Below are positions 17,212-26,632 of a stretch of 64,000 bases of DNA, one piece after another (positions within the stretch are counted from its first letter, which is position 1; every line of letters starts with the position of its first letter). The DNA is from Streptomyces luteogriseus (GTDB lineage: Bacteria > Actinomycetota > Actinomycetes > Streptomycetales > Streptomycetaceae). The translations under genes were made by a program, and so were the position numbers. The notes beneath the pieces were generated by a model. That model did not search any database. It saw only the letters and a program-made list of their open reading frames with translations, and was not told the origin of the DNA. The stretch spans positions 7,468,501 to 7,532,500 of the forward strand of contig NZ_JACHMS010000001.1 in the NCBI RefSeq assembly GCF_014205055.1, in the 5' to 3' direction.

Positions 17212-18996
17212 ATGACCGAAGGATCGGACCTGCCCACTCGCGAGCGCCGGGTCCCCTACACCGACCCCGGCACGCCGGACCTGCGCAGTCCGGCCCGCTA
17301 CCTGTGGTGGCTGGTCCGGATGCAGCGCGGCCGGATCCTGCTCGGCTCCCTGTGGGGCTCCTTGTGGATGTGCGCGCTGATGCTGCCGCCGTACTTCATG
17401 GCCCAGGCCATCGACGACGGCCTCCGGCAGCGCGACACGGACACGCTGACGTTCTGGGTCGTGATCATCCTGGTCACCGGCGCGGCCATCGCCACCCTCG
17501 GCATCCTGCGGCACCGCACCATGACCCTCATCCGCACGGACGCGGCCTACCGGACGGCGCAGGTCGTCGTCCGGCAGGTCACCAGGCTCGGCGCCACCCT
17601 GCCGCGCAAGGTCTCCGTCGGAGAGCTCACCCACCTCCAAGCGGGCGACATGGGGCGCATCGCCGTGACGCTCACCATCACCGGGCCCGGCGTCGGCGCG
17701 GTCATCGCCTACGCGGCCACCGCCGTCCTGCTGTTCACCATCTCCGCCGTCCTGGCCGGCGTGGTCCTGCTGGGCGTCCCGCTGCTCGCCCTCGCGGTCG
17801 GTCCCCTCCTCGGCAAACTGCACGGCGCCGAGGGCACCTACCGGGAACGGCAGGGCGAGCTGACGGCCCGCGCCGGCGACATCGTCTCCGGCCTCGGCGT
17901 GCTGTGCGGCATCGGTGGCAAGGCCGCCTTCGGCAAGCGGTACCGGCAGCGGTCGCAGGCCCTCCTCACCGACGGCTACCGGGTCGCCTCGTTCACCAGC
18001 TGGGTCCAGGCCATCGGCGCCGGCCTGCCGGTGATCTTCCTGGCCGTCGTCACCTGGATCAGCGCCAGGATGGCCGCCAGCGGGACGATCACCGTTGGTG
18101 AGATGGTCGCCGTGTACGGCTACGTCGCCGCGCTCCTGGTGCCCGTGTCGTTCTTCATCGAGGGCGCCGACGACCTGCCCCGCGGCCTCGTCGCCGCCCG
18201 ACGGGTGGTCGGCATCCTGGCGCTGGAGCCCGACGTGGAGGACGGGGCGAGCCCGACGGCCGCCCCGGCCGGCCCCGCCGCCCTGTGCGACCCCGACTCC
18301 GGACTGACGCTGGAGCCCGGCCGGATGACTGCCCTGGTCTCCGCCCGCCTCGACGAGGCCCGCGCCGTCGTCGACCGGCTCGCCCGCTACACCGACTCCG
18401 ACGCGACCTGGGGCGGAGTCCGGCTCTCCGACCTCGAACTGGCCGAAGTGCGGCGCCGTGTCCTCGTAGCCGACAACGACGCCCACCTCTTCGCCGGGGC
18501 CCTGCGCTCGGCGGTCTCCGTCCGCGACGACCACGCGGCCGACGAACTCCAGGGGGCCTTGCGGGCCGCCGTGGCCGAGGACATCGTGGAGGCCCTGCCC
18601 GACGGCCTCGACACCCGGCTGGAAGCCCAGGGCCGCAACGTCTCCGGCGGACAGCGCCAGCGCGTGCGCCTGGTGCGGGCCCTCCTCGCCGATCCCGACG
18701 TGCTGCTGCTGGTCGAACCGACGTCGGCGCTCGACGCGCACACCGAGGCCACCGTGGCCCAGCGCGTCCTCGAGGCCCGGCGGGGCCGCACCACCCTGGT
18801 GGTCAGCACCTCACCTCTCATCCTCGACCGGGCCGCCCAGGTGTCGTACCTGGTGGACGGCGCGGTCGTCGCCGTCGGCACCCACGGGGACCTGCTCGCC
18901 ACCCACCCGGGCTACCGGGACCTCGTGCTCCGGGGCAGCGACGAGAGTGTCCCGGCCGCGCACACGACGGCCCTCCAGGAAGGAACCAGCCGATGA
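17212..18996 (+). CDS. ABC exporter half-transporter, catalytically degenerate NBD
   Basis: About 594 residues: six-helix membrane domain (about 40-330), then a nucleotide-binding domain. The NBD has an intact signature, NVSGGQRQR (about 475-483). The P-loop region reads LVSARLDEARAVV with no GxxGxGK(S/T). The Walker B Asp is Val (LLLVEPTS), and the switch His is missing (VVSTSP). It therefore cannot hydrolyse ATP alone but can supply the signature motif to its partner, encoded next with an ATGA overlap. The likely job is export of, and self-protection from, the cluster product. Translation starts at the ATG preceded by AAGGA. Confidence 0.92.
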   Translation: MTEGSDLPTRERRVPYTDPGTPDLRSPARYLWWLVRMQRGRILLGSLWGSLWMCALMLPPYFMAQAIDDGLRQRDTDTLTFWVVIILVTGAAIATLGILRHRTMTLIRTDAAYRTAQVVVRQVTRLGATLPRKVSVGELTHLQAGDMGRIAVTLTITGPGVGAVIAYAATAVLLFTISAVLAGVVLLGVPLLALAVGPLLGKLHGAEGTYRERQGELTARAGDIVSGLGVLCGIGGKAAFGKRYRQRSQALLTDGYRVASFTSWVQAIGAGLPVIFLAVVTWISARMAASGTITVGEMVAVYGYVAALLVPVSFFIEGADDLPRGLVAARRVVGILALEPDVEDGASPTAAPAGPAALCDPDSGLTLEPGRMTALVSARLDEARAVVDRLARYTDSDATWGGVRLSDLELAEVRRRVLVADNDAHLFAGALRSAVSVRDDHAADELQGALRAAVAEDIVEALPDGLDTRLEAQGRNVSGGQRQRVRLVRALLADPDVLLLVEPTSALDAHTEATVAQRVLEARRGRTTLVVSTSPLILDRAAQVSYLVDGAVVAVGTHGDLLATHPGYRDLVLRGSDESVPAAHTTALQEGTSR

Positions 18997-20780
18997 GCCG
19001 CCCGAACGAGCCATGGCGGCTTCCGGTCGCGGACCGCGCGACCGTACGCCGGGCCGGCGTGGAACTGGTCAAGGCGGACTGGCGGTCCATGACCCTCGTC
19101 GTCCTGCTCGCCGGTCTCGCCGCCGCGGCCGGACTCGCCGGGCCATGGCTGCTCGGCCGGATCGTCACCCGCGTCGAGTCCGGCGACGCCACCATGTCCT
19201 CCGTCGACCGGCTCGCCCTCGGCGTGCTCGTCTGCGCCGTCGCCCAGCTGGTGCTCACCCGGTTCGCCCTCAACCACTCCCACCGGTTCGGCGAGCGCGC
19301 CCTCGCACGGCTCCGGGAGGAGGTCGTGGACCGGGCGCTCGCCCTGCCCGCCCGGGTGGTCGAACAGGCCGGCACCGGTGACCTGACGACCCGCTCCTCG
19401 ATGGACGTCGGCACCGTCGCCACCACGCTGCGCAGCGCCATCCCGGAGGTGTTCGTCGCCGGGATGCAGCTGCTGTTCATCTTTGCCGCCACCTTCCTGC
19501 TGCACCCCCTGCTCGGCCTGTGGGCCCTGGTCGGCATGCCCTTCGTCCTCCTGGTCACCCGCTGGTACCTCGCCCGGGCCAGGGCCGCCTACCTCGTCGA
19601 GGGCGAAGCCGCCTCGGAGGTGGCCGAGATCGTCGCCGCCACCGCCGAGGGCGCCCGCACCGTGGAGGTGTTCGGCCTGCGCCGCCGCCGCGTCCGGGAC
19701 GCCGACGCGGCCATCGGCCGCGCGTACGGCGCCGCCCGTCGCACCCTGTTCCTGCGGACCGTGCTGTTCCCCGTCACGGAGTTCGCGCACTCCCTGCCCG
19801 TCGCCGTGACCCTGTTCGTCGGCGGGCACGCCTACCTCGACGGCTCCATCAGCCTGGGCGTGGTCGTCGCCGGCAGCCTCTACATGTGGCAGCTGGTCGA
19901 ACCGCTCGACCGCGTGCTGATGTGGGTGGAGCAACTCCAGCGCAGCGGCGCGGCCATGGCCCGCATCAAGGGCATCGGCATGGTCGCGGGCGAGCCCCGC
20001 AGCGGCCTGCCCGAGCCCGCCGACGACCGCATCGAAATGCGCGGAGTGCGCTACGCGTACGTGGACGGCCACGACGTGCTCAAGGACGTGGACCTCACCG
20101 TCCGCCCCGGGGAGCGCCTCGCTCTGGTCGGCCCGTCCGGCGCGGGCAAGACCACCCTCGGCAAGCTCCTGTCCGGCGCGGACGCGCCGCGCACGGGGAG
20201 CGTCGAGGTCGGCGGCGTCCCGGTCGCGGATCTCGCCGCCGCCGACGAACTCGGCAACCGCGTCGTCCTGGTCACCCAGGAACACCACGTCTTCATCGGA
20301 AGCCTCCGCGACAACCTGACCATGGCAGCCCCCGACGCCGACGACCAGCGGCTGCTGGACGCGCTCGCCGTGGTCGGCGCCGACTGGGTCAAGGACCTGC
20401 CCGACGGTCTCGACACACAGGTCGGCTCCGGCGGCACCGAGCTGGACCCCGCGCAGGCCCAGCAGCTCTCGCTGGCCCGGGTGGAACTGGCCGACCCGCA
20501 CACCCTGATCCTCGACGAGGCCACCTCGCTGCTGGATCCGACCACCGCACGGCACGCGGAGCGGGCGATGGCCGCCGTACGGGCCGACCGCACCGTCATC
20601 GCCATCGCCCACCGCCTGCAGACCGCACACGACGCCGACCGCGTCGCCGTGGTGGAAGACGGCCGGATCGCCGAACTCGGCTCGCACGACGAGCTGGTCG
20701 CGGCCGACGGACCGTACGCGGCGCTGTGGCGCTCCTGGCACGGCCGGGGCGCCTCGGCCGACGAGGGCCGCGCGGGCTGA
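18993..20780 (+). CDS. ABC exporter half-transporter, active NBD with degenerate signature
   Basis: About 595 residues: membrane domain (about 30-320) and NBD. Walker A GPSGAGKTT (about 379-387), Walker B LILDEATS (about 504-512) and switch HRL in IAIAHRL are intact. The signature LSGGQ is replaced by LDPAQAQ (about 483-490). It complements the preceding subunit exactly: one composite site (this Walker A/B plus the partner's signature) should work and the other should be dead. The ATG overlaps the upstream stop and AGGAAGGA precedes it. Heterodimeric export from the cytoplasm is inferred. Confidence 0.93.
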   Translation: MSRPNEPWRLPVADRATVRRAGVELVKADWRSMTLVVLLAGLAAAAGLAGPWLLGRIVTRVESGDATMSSVDRLALGVLVCAVAQLVLTRFALNHSHRFGERALARLREEVVDRALALPARVVEQAGTGDLTTRSSMDVGTVATTLRSAIPEVFVAGMQLLFIFAATFLLHPLLGLWALVGMPFVLLVTRWYLARARAAYLVEGEAASEVAEIVAATAEGARTVEVFGLRRRRVRDADAAIGRAYGAARRTLFLRTVLFPVTEFAHSLPVAVTLFVGGHAYLDGSISLGVVVAGSLYMWQLVEPLDRVLMWVEQLQRSGAAMARIKGIGMVAGEPRSGLPEPADDRIEMRGVRYAYVDGHDVLKDVDLTVRPGERLALVGPSGAGKTTLGKLLSGADAPRTGSVEVGGVPVADLAAADELGNRVVLVTQEHHVFIGSLRDNLTMAAPDADDQRLLDALAVVGADWVKDLPDGLDTQVGSGGTELDPAQAQQLSLARVELADPHTLILDEATSLLDPTTARHAERAMAAVRADRTVIAIAHRLQTAHDADRVAVVEDGRIAELGSHDELVAADGPYAALWRSWHGRGASADEGRAG

Positions 20781-20847
20781 CCCCCGCGCACCCTTGCCGC
20801 ACGACACCTATTGCATCCGGTTCCACGAGAACGAGGGGGACGCCGCA

Positions 20848-22020
20848 GTGCCGGAGGACGAGAAGAGCCAGGGCGGCGCGGGAGGCACGTATCGACTCGC
20901 CTGCCTGCGCTGCGACGTCGAACTCGAACCGGCGCTGGTGTACCGGTGCCCGAACTGCTCCGGGGCCCTGGAGCCGCGCTACACCCTGCGCGGCGCGGCA
21001 CGCCGCGACCACGAGGCCCCGGAGCGGGCGTACTTCGATTTTCTTCCGCTGAGCTCGCCGGACTTCCTGGACGACGGCATCACACGCCGTACGCCCTGTC
21101 GGCCGGCACCGGAACTCGGCGCCGCCATCGGCGTGCCCGGCCTGTGGACGAAGGACGAGTCGCGGCAGCCCACCGGCACCACCAAGGACCGGCTGGCCTC
21201 GGTCGTCCTGGCCGTGTTCCGGCAGTTCGGCGTCAAGGAGTTCGTCGGGTCGAGCACGGGCAACAGCTCCACCGCCCTCGCCCGCGCGGTCCGCAGGGAC
21301 CCCGCGATGCGCGCCCACTTCTTCTGCGGCGAGGACTTCGTCACCAACCACGACGTACCCGACCACGCAAGGACCTCGCTCACCGTGGTTCCGGGCACCT
21401 ACGTCGACGCCTCCGCGCAGGCCCGCCGCTTCGCCGCCGAGCAGTCCCTCCACCTGGACGCCGGGTTCTTCAACTGGGCGCGGCGCGAAGGGCTCAAGCT
21501 GGCCTACCTGGAAGCCCTCGACCAGATGGACCGCACGCCCGACGTGGTCGTCCAGGGCATCAGCAGCGGCATGGGGCTGCTCGCCGCCCACAAGGCCATG
21601 CGCGAGTACCTGCTGACCGGCGCGCTCGACCGGATGCCGCGGTTCCTCATGGTCCAGGAGGAGTCGTGCGCGCCCGCCGCCAAGGCCTGGCGGGAGGGGC
21701 GCCGAGAACTGACCGCCGCCGACCGGATCGACCGGCCCGAGGGGCTGGCCACGGCCATCCTGCTCGGGGACGGTGCCCCGTACTACCCGTATCTGTACGA
21801 CATCGCGTCGGAGACCGGGGGAGCCGTCGTCTCGGCCTCGCGGCGGGAGCTGGTCGAGGCCAGGACGATGCTGCGGGAACTCGAGGGCCTCGACGTCTGC
21901 TACGCCGCGGCGGCGACGATCGCTGCGGTACGCAACGAGGCCGCCGCCGGGCGGATCGGTGAGGACGAGACCGTACTCGTCAATCTGACCGGGCGCAGCC
22001 GGACGGACGCGCCCGCCTGA
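20848..22020 (+). CDS. Threonine-synthase-like PLP enzyme with zinc ribbon
   Basis: About 390 residues from GTG, chosen because GAGGGGGA lies seven bases upstream; a TTG at 20794 lacks such a site. The N-terminus has CLRCD and CPNCSG, the zinc-ribbon pair seen in many threonine-synthase-family proteins. PTGTTKDR holds the probable PLP lysine and SSTGNSSTAL the phosphate-binding loop. Fold-type II enzymes of this group do beta/gamma elimination and replacement, for example on phosphohomoserine. Here it may make an unusual amino acid building block. Self-resistance by a spare threonine synthase is an alternative, known for rhizocticin-type phosphonates, but no phosphonate genes are visible. It lies in the exporter operon ahead of the PKS genes. 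Confidence 0.85.
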   Translation: MPEDEKSQGGAGGTYRLACLRCDVELEPALVYRCPNCSGALEPRYTLRGAARRDHEAPERAYFDFLPLSSPDFLDDGITRRTPCRPAPELGAAIGVPGLWTKDESRQPTGTTKDRLASVVLAVFRQFGVKEFVGSSTGNSSTALARAVRRDPAMRAHFFCGEDFVTNHDVPDHARTSLTVVPGTYVDASAQARRFAAEQSLHLDAGFFNWARREGLKLAYLEALDQMDRTPDVVVQGISSGMGLLAAHKAMREYLLTGALDRMPRFLMVQEESCAPAAKAWREGRRELTAADRIDRPEGLATAILLGDGAPYYPYLYDIASETGGAVVSASRRELVEARTMLRELEGLDVCYAAAATIAAVRNEAAAGRIGEDETVLVNLTGRSRTDAPA

Positions 22021-22075
22021 CCCGGGGGCCGAGGACGGGGAAGACACACATGCTCGCTGCGGGGACGGGAGACCG

Positions 22076-25000
22076 ATGACAGACCAGCAGTTCGACGAGT
22101 ACGCGGAGAGCCTGGACATCGCGGTGATCGGCATGGAGGGCCGGTTTCCGCAGGCCCCGGACGTCGACGCCTTCTGGCGCAACATACGAGACGGAAAGTG
22201 CGCGGTCACCTTCCTGTCCGAGGACGAGCTGCTCAGCCGCGGGGTCGACCCGCGGACGGCTCGCGACCCGCTGTACGTGCCGGCGGCCAACGAGCTGGCC
22301 GACATCGACAGCTTCGACGCGGAGTTCTTCGGCTACTCGCCGCGCGAGGCCGAACTGATGGACCCCCAGCACCGGCTGCTGCTCGAATGCGCCTGGGGCG
22401 CGCTGGAGAAGGCCGGCCACGACCCGGCCCGCTACGACGGGCTGGTCGGCGTCTACGCCGGCGCCGGCACCAACACGTATCTGATGTTCAACGTGGCGGC
22501 CAACCGCCGGGCGGCCGACATGCTGGGCGGCAGCCAGGTCATGATCGGCAACAGCGGCGACTTCCTCGCCTCCCGCGTGTCGTACAAGCTCGGTCTCGAA
22601 GGCCCCAGCGTCAACGTCCAGTCGGCCTGTTCCACCTCCCTGGTCTCGGTCGTCCTGGCCTGTCAGGCCCTGCTCTCCTTCCAGTGCGACATGGCCCTCG
22701 CCGGGGGCGTCGCCGCCGACGACTCGAAGCACAAGGGCTACCTCTACGCCGAGGACGGCATCTTCTCGCCGGACGGCTACTGCCGCTCCTTCGACGCCGA
22801 CGCCCGGGGCACCGTCGGCGGCAACGGCGTCGGCATGGTCGTCCTCAAGCGGCTCGGTGACGCCCTGGCCGACGGGGACCACATCCACGCCGTCATCAAG
22901 GGCGCCGCCCTCAACAACGACGGTGACCGGCGCATCGGGTTCACCGCGCCCAGCGCCGACTCCCAGGCGTCGGTCATCACCACCGCCCTGGCCAACGCCG
23001 ACGTGGAACCCGAGACCGTCGGGTACGTCGAGACGCACGGCACCGCCACGTCCCTGGGCGACCCCATCGAGTTCGCCGCGCTCACCGCGGCGTTCGGCGC
23101 GGGCACCGACCAGCGCAACTTCTGCGCCCTCGGCGCCGTGAAGACCAACATCGGCCACCTCGACGCGGCCTCCGGCATCGCGGGACTGATCAAGGCCGTC
23201 AGTGCCGTCGAGCATGGCCAGATCCCGCCCACCCTCCACTTCAAACGTCCCAACCCGCGCATCGACCTGGCCGACAGCCCGTTCTTCGTCAACACCGAGC
23301 TCGTGCCCTGGCCCGTCACCGACGGCCCGCGCCGCGCCGGAGTGAGCTCCTTCGGACTGGGCGGCACCAACGCGCACGTCGTCCTGGAACAGGCCCCGGA
23401 CCGTCCCCCCGCGCCCGATCTCGCGGGCGAGGAGCAGCTGATCGTCCTCTCCGCCCGCAGCGACACCGCCCTGGAGGCGATGTCCGACCGGCTCGCGGAC
23501 CATCTGCGCGAACACCCCGAAACCCCCCTGGGGGACCTGGCGTTCACCCTCCAGACGGGACGCAGGCCGTTCCACCACCGCCGGGTGCTCGTCGCGTCCG
23601 GACCGGCGGAGGCGCTCGACGCCCTCGACGCCCGCGACGACGGGCGGGTCCTCAGCGCCGCCCGCACCGGGGACGGCCACCGCCCGGTCGCCTTCATGTT
23701 CAGCGGCTTCGGCGAGCAGTACCCGATGATGACGGAGCGTCTCTACGCGACCGAGCCCGCCTTCCGGGAGGCACTCGACGAGTGCGCCCTGATCCTCGAC
23801 CCGCTCCTCGGCCGGGACATCCGCGAGGTCGTCTTCGACCGGGCGGCCGCGCGCCGCTCCGAGGGCGACGGAAAGCCGGACCTGCGGCGCATGCTGATGG
23901 CGCCCCGCATCAGCGACCACCCGCTCGACCAGCCCACGCTCGGCTACCCGGCCGTGTTCGCCGTCGAGTACGCGCTGGCCCGGCTGTGGCGCGCCTGGGG
24001 CGTCGTCCCCGAGGCGATGATCGGCCACAGCCTCGGTGAGTACGTCGCCGCGTGCCTCGCCGGGGTGTTCTCCCTGCCGGACGCCCTGCGGCTGGTCGTG
24101 GAGCGAGCCCGGCTGATCTCCGCCTGCGGCGAGGGCGCGATGGTGGCCGTACCGCTCACCGAGGAGGAGGTCGCGCGCCACCTCACCGACGAGGTGTCCG
24201 TGGCCGCCGTCAACGATCCGCGCACCTGCGTGCTGGCAGGGCCGCCCGAGGCGATCGACCGGGTGACCGCCGCGCTGGAGACGGCCGGGGTGGTCTCGCG
24301 GCGGCTCAACACCCGGTTCGCGTTCCACTCCCCGATGATGGACCCGGTCGTCGCGCCGTACGCCGAGGCCGTGCGCCGGGTACGGCTGAGCCCGCCGGCC
24401 ATCCCGTTCGTCTCCAACATCACCGGCACCTGGATCACCGCGGAGGAGGCGACGGACCCCGACTACTGGGCCCGGCACGTACGGCTGCCGGTTCGCTTCG
24501 CCGACGGCATGCGCACCCTGTGGGGCGTGGACGACGTCGTCCTCGTCGAGGTCGGCCCCGGCCGGGCCCTGACGTCGGGGGCGATGCAGCACCCGGCGAG
24601 CGCGGAGGTCGCGGACCGGGTCGTCGTCCCGTCGCTGCCCGACGCGTTCACCGCCGAGTCCGACCGGGCGGCCGCGCTCCGGGCACTCGGTCGGCTGTGG
24701 CTCGCCGGAGTCACCCCCGACTGGGCGGGCCTGCACGCGCACACCCCGCGCCGCCGGGTGGTGCTGCCCTCCTACCCGTTCGCCCGCACCCGGTACTGGC
24801 TCGACGCCGACCGGCGCGACCGGCACCCGGCCGCGTCCGGGGAACGGGCCGGGATGGACGACTGGTTCTACGACACCTCGTGGCAGCGGGCCGCGCCCGT
24901 GGAGGACACCACCCTCGCGGCGGACGGCCACCGCTGGCTCGTGTTCGCGGACGACGGCGGCCTCGGCGGCGACGTCGCCGCCCGGCTCGCCGCGCTGGGC

Positions 25001-26632
25001 GCCCCCGTCGTGACCGTCAGCACGGGACCCGCCTGGCAGGAGGACGGTCCCGGCCGGTACGTCATGAACCCCGCCGACCCGGACCACTACGGCAGACTCG
25101 CCGAGAGCCTGCGCGGCCAGGGGGCCTTCCCCGACCGCGTGGTGCACTGCTGGGCCGTCGACCCGGGCCCCACGACGGACGACCGCGCGGCGGCCGAGGA
25201 GACCCTGGAGCGCGGCTTCCACAGCCTCGTGCGGTGGGCCCGTGCGTGCGAGCCCGAACTGATGGTGGGCGAGCAGCACTGGACCGTGCTGTCGAGCGAG
25301 ACGTACTCGGTGCTCGGGGACGAGCCGGTGAACCCCGCCAAGGCCACCGTCCAGGGCGTGTGCAAGGTCGCCCCCCAGGAGTACCCCTCCCTGCGCTGCG
25401 CCCAGATCGACGTGCCCGTCCCGACCGGCACGACCGGCCTCGCGGACCGGGTCCTCGCGGAACTCGCCGACGAGGCGGACAGCGGGATCGTGGCGCTGCG
25501 CGGCACGACGCGCTGGCGCCAGGTCCTCGTGCCGGCGCCGCTGACCGCGCGCACCGAGGGCGTGCTGCGACCCGGCGGCGTCTACCTGATCACCGGCGGC
25601 CTGGGCAAGATCGGACTGGTCCTCGCCCGCGCCATCGCCACCCGCGCACCCGGCGCGCACCTGGTTCTGATGGGGCGTACGGGCCTGCCCGACCGCGGCG
25701 CGTGGGACGGCGAGCACGACCCCGCCACCGCCGCGGCCGTCGCCGCCGTGCGCGAACTGGAGGCCATGGGCGCCACGGTCGTCATCTCCGCCACGGACGT
25801 GGCCGACCCCGACGCGGTCGCCGCCGCGGTGGACAAGGCCGTCCAGGAGTGCGGCCCCGTCAACGGCGTCATCCACGCCGCGGGCACCACAGGACCAGCC
25901 GCCCACCAGGTGCTCGCCGACCTGACGGACGACGACTGCGCCCGCCACTTCGGGCCGAAACTGCACGGCGTGCACGTGCTCGACCGGGCCCTCGAGGGAC
26001 AGCCCCTCGACTTCGCGGTGCTCTGTTCCTCTGTCGCGGCCCTGCTCGGTGGACTCGGGTTCACCGCCTACGCCGCCGCCAACGCCTTCCTCGACTCCTT
26101 CGCCCGGCGCGAGCCACGTCCCGGCCGCCCCCGGTGGACGTCGCTCAACTGGGAGGCGTGGCACTTCCCCGGCGACGCCGGTGCGGAAGCCGGCATCGGC
26201 GCCGCCGTCCACCAGGTCGCCCTCGACCCGGACGAGGGACGCGCTGTCTTCGAACGCCTCCTCGACGCGGCGGCCCGTCCTCAGGTCATCGCCTCCACGA
26301 CCGACCTCAACGAGCGCGTCCGGCAGTGGTCCGCACCCGTCCGGGACACGACGGTGGTGGAGCAGCGCCACGCCCGCCCCAGCCTGCGCAATCCGTACGT
26401 GGCCCCGGCGACCGACCTGGAACGCCGGCTCGCCGCCATCTGGGAGGAACTGCTCGGCATCGAGGCGGTCGGAGTACAGGACAACTTCTTCGAACTGGGC
26501 GGCAGTTCCCTGCTCGGCCTGCAGGTGGTGCACCGGCTGCGCAGCGGCCTCGGCATCGCCGTCCCGCTGACCGTCGTGTACGAGGGCCCCACCGTCCGCT
26601 CGCTGGCCGGCCTGATCGGGGACCTCGCATGA
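22076..26632 (+). CDS. PKS module: KS-AT-KR-ACP
   Basis: About 1518 residues. KS about 12-435 (SACSTSL with Cys near 185, ETHGTATSLGDP, NIGHLDA), AT about 540-850 (GHSLGEYVAA, FAFH), KR about 1165-1400 (TGGLGKIG; catalytic Ser and Tyr in CSSVAALLGGLGFTAY) and ACP about 1440-1515 (GGSSLLG). No DH or ER, so a beta-hydroxy unit is expected. The AT start motif is GFGEQ where GQG is usual, and FAFH differs slightly from the malonyl HAFH, so malonyl-CoA is probable rather than certain. The N-terminus is acidic (DQQFDEYAESLD), like a docking head. The C-terminus has no tail; the next PKS starts with an ATGA overlap. GGGAGA precedes the ATG. Confidence 0.95.
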   Translation: MTDQQFDEYAESLDIAVIGMEGRFPQAPDVDAFWRNIRDGKCAVTFLSEDELLSRGVDPRTARDPLYVPAANELADIDSFDAEFFGYSPREAELMDPQHRLLLECAWGALEKAGHDPARYDGLVGVYAGAGTNTYLMFNVAANRRAADMLGGSQVMIGNSGDFLASRVSYKLGLEGPSVNVQSACSTSLVSVVLACQALLSFQCDMALAGGVAADDSKHKGYLYAEDGIFSPDGYCRSFDADARGTVGGNGVGMVVLKRLGDALADGDHIHAVIKGAALNNDGDRRIGFTAPSADSQASVITTALANADVEPETVGYVETHGTATSLGDPIEFAALTAAFGAGTDQRNFCALGAVKTNIGHLDAASGIAGLIKAVSAVEHGQIPPTLHFKRPNPRIDLADSPFFVNTELVPWPVTDGPRRAGVSSFGLGGTNAHVVLEQAPDRPPAPDLAGEEQLIVLSARSDTALEAMSDRLADHLREHPETPLGDLAFTLQTGRRPFHHRRVLVASGPAEALDALDARDDGRVLSAARTGDGHRPVAFMFSGFGEQYPMMTERLYATEPAFREALDECALILDPLLGRDIREVVFDRAAARRSEGDGKPDLRRMLMAPRISDHPLDQPTLGYPAVFAVEYALARLWRAWGVVPEAMIGHSLGEYVAACLAGVFSLPDALRLVVERARLISACGEGAMVAVPLTEEEVARHLTDEVSVAAVNDPRTCVLAGPPEAIDRVTAALETAGVVSRRLNTRFAFHSPMMDPVVAPYAEAVRRVRLSPPAIPFVSNITGTWITAEEATDPDYWARHVRLPVRFADGMRTLWGVDDVVLVEVGPGRALTSGAMQHPASAEVADRVVVPSLPDAFTAESDRAAALRALGRLWLAGVTPDWAGLHAHTPRRRVVLPSYPFARTRYWLDADRRDRHPAASGERAGMDDWFYDTSWQRAAPVEDTTLAADGHRWLVFADDGGLGGDVAARLAALGAPVVTVSTGPAWQEDGPGRYVMNPADPDHYGRLAESLRGQGAFPDRVVHCWAVDPGPTTDDRAAAEETLERGFHSLVRWARACEPELMVGEQHWTVLSSETYSVLGDEPVNPAKATVQGVCKVAPQEYPSLRCAQIDVPVPTGTTGLADRVLAELADEADSGIVALRGTTRWRQVLVPAPLTARTEGVLRPGGVYLITGGLGKIGLVLARAIATRAPGAHLVLMGRTGLPDRGAWDGEHDPATAAAVAAVRELEAMGATVVISATDVADPDAVAAAVDKAVQECGPVNGVIHAAGTTGPAAHQVLADLTDDDCARHFGPKLHGVHVLDRALEGQPLDFAVLCSSVAALLGGLGFTAYAAANAFLDSFARREPRPGRPRWTSLNWEAWHFPGDAGAEAGIGAAVHQVALDPDEGRAVFERLLDAAARPQVIASTTDLNERVRQWSAPVRDTTVVEQRHARPSLRNPYVAPATDLERRLAAIWEELLGIEAVGVQDNFFELGGSSLLGLQVVHRLRSGLGIAVPLTVVYEGPTVRSLAGLIGDLA

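Noticed and set aside
20848..22020. Phosphonate (rhizocticin-like) cluster assignment from the threonine-synthase-like gene
   Set aside because: No PEP mutase, phosphonopyruvate decarboxylase or related gene is visible.
21980..26533. Long minus-strand frame opposite the second PKS
   Set aside because: Same GC effect; composition is Gly/Arg/Val-rich with no recognisable family.
24052..26628. Upstream extension of the third PKS into the second
   Set aside because: Sequence is Arg/Pro/Gly noise, and an ATGA junction and the KS start fix the true start at 26629.
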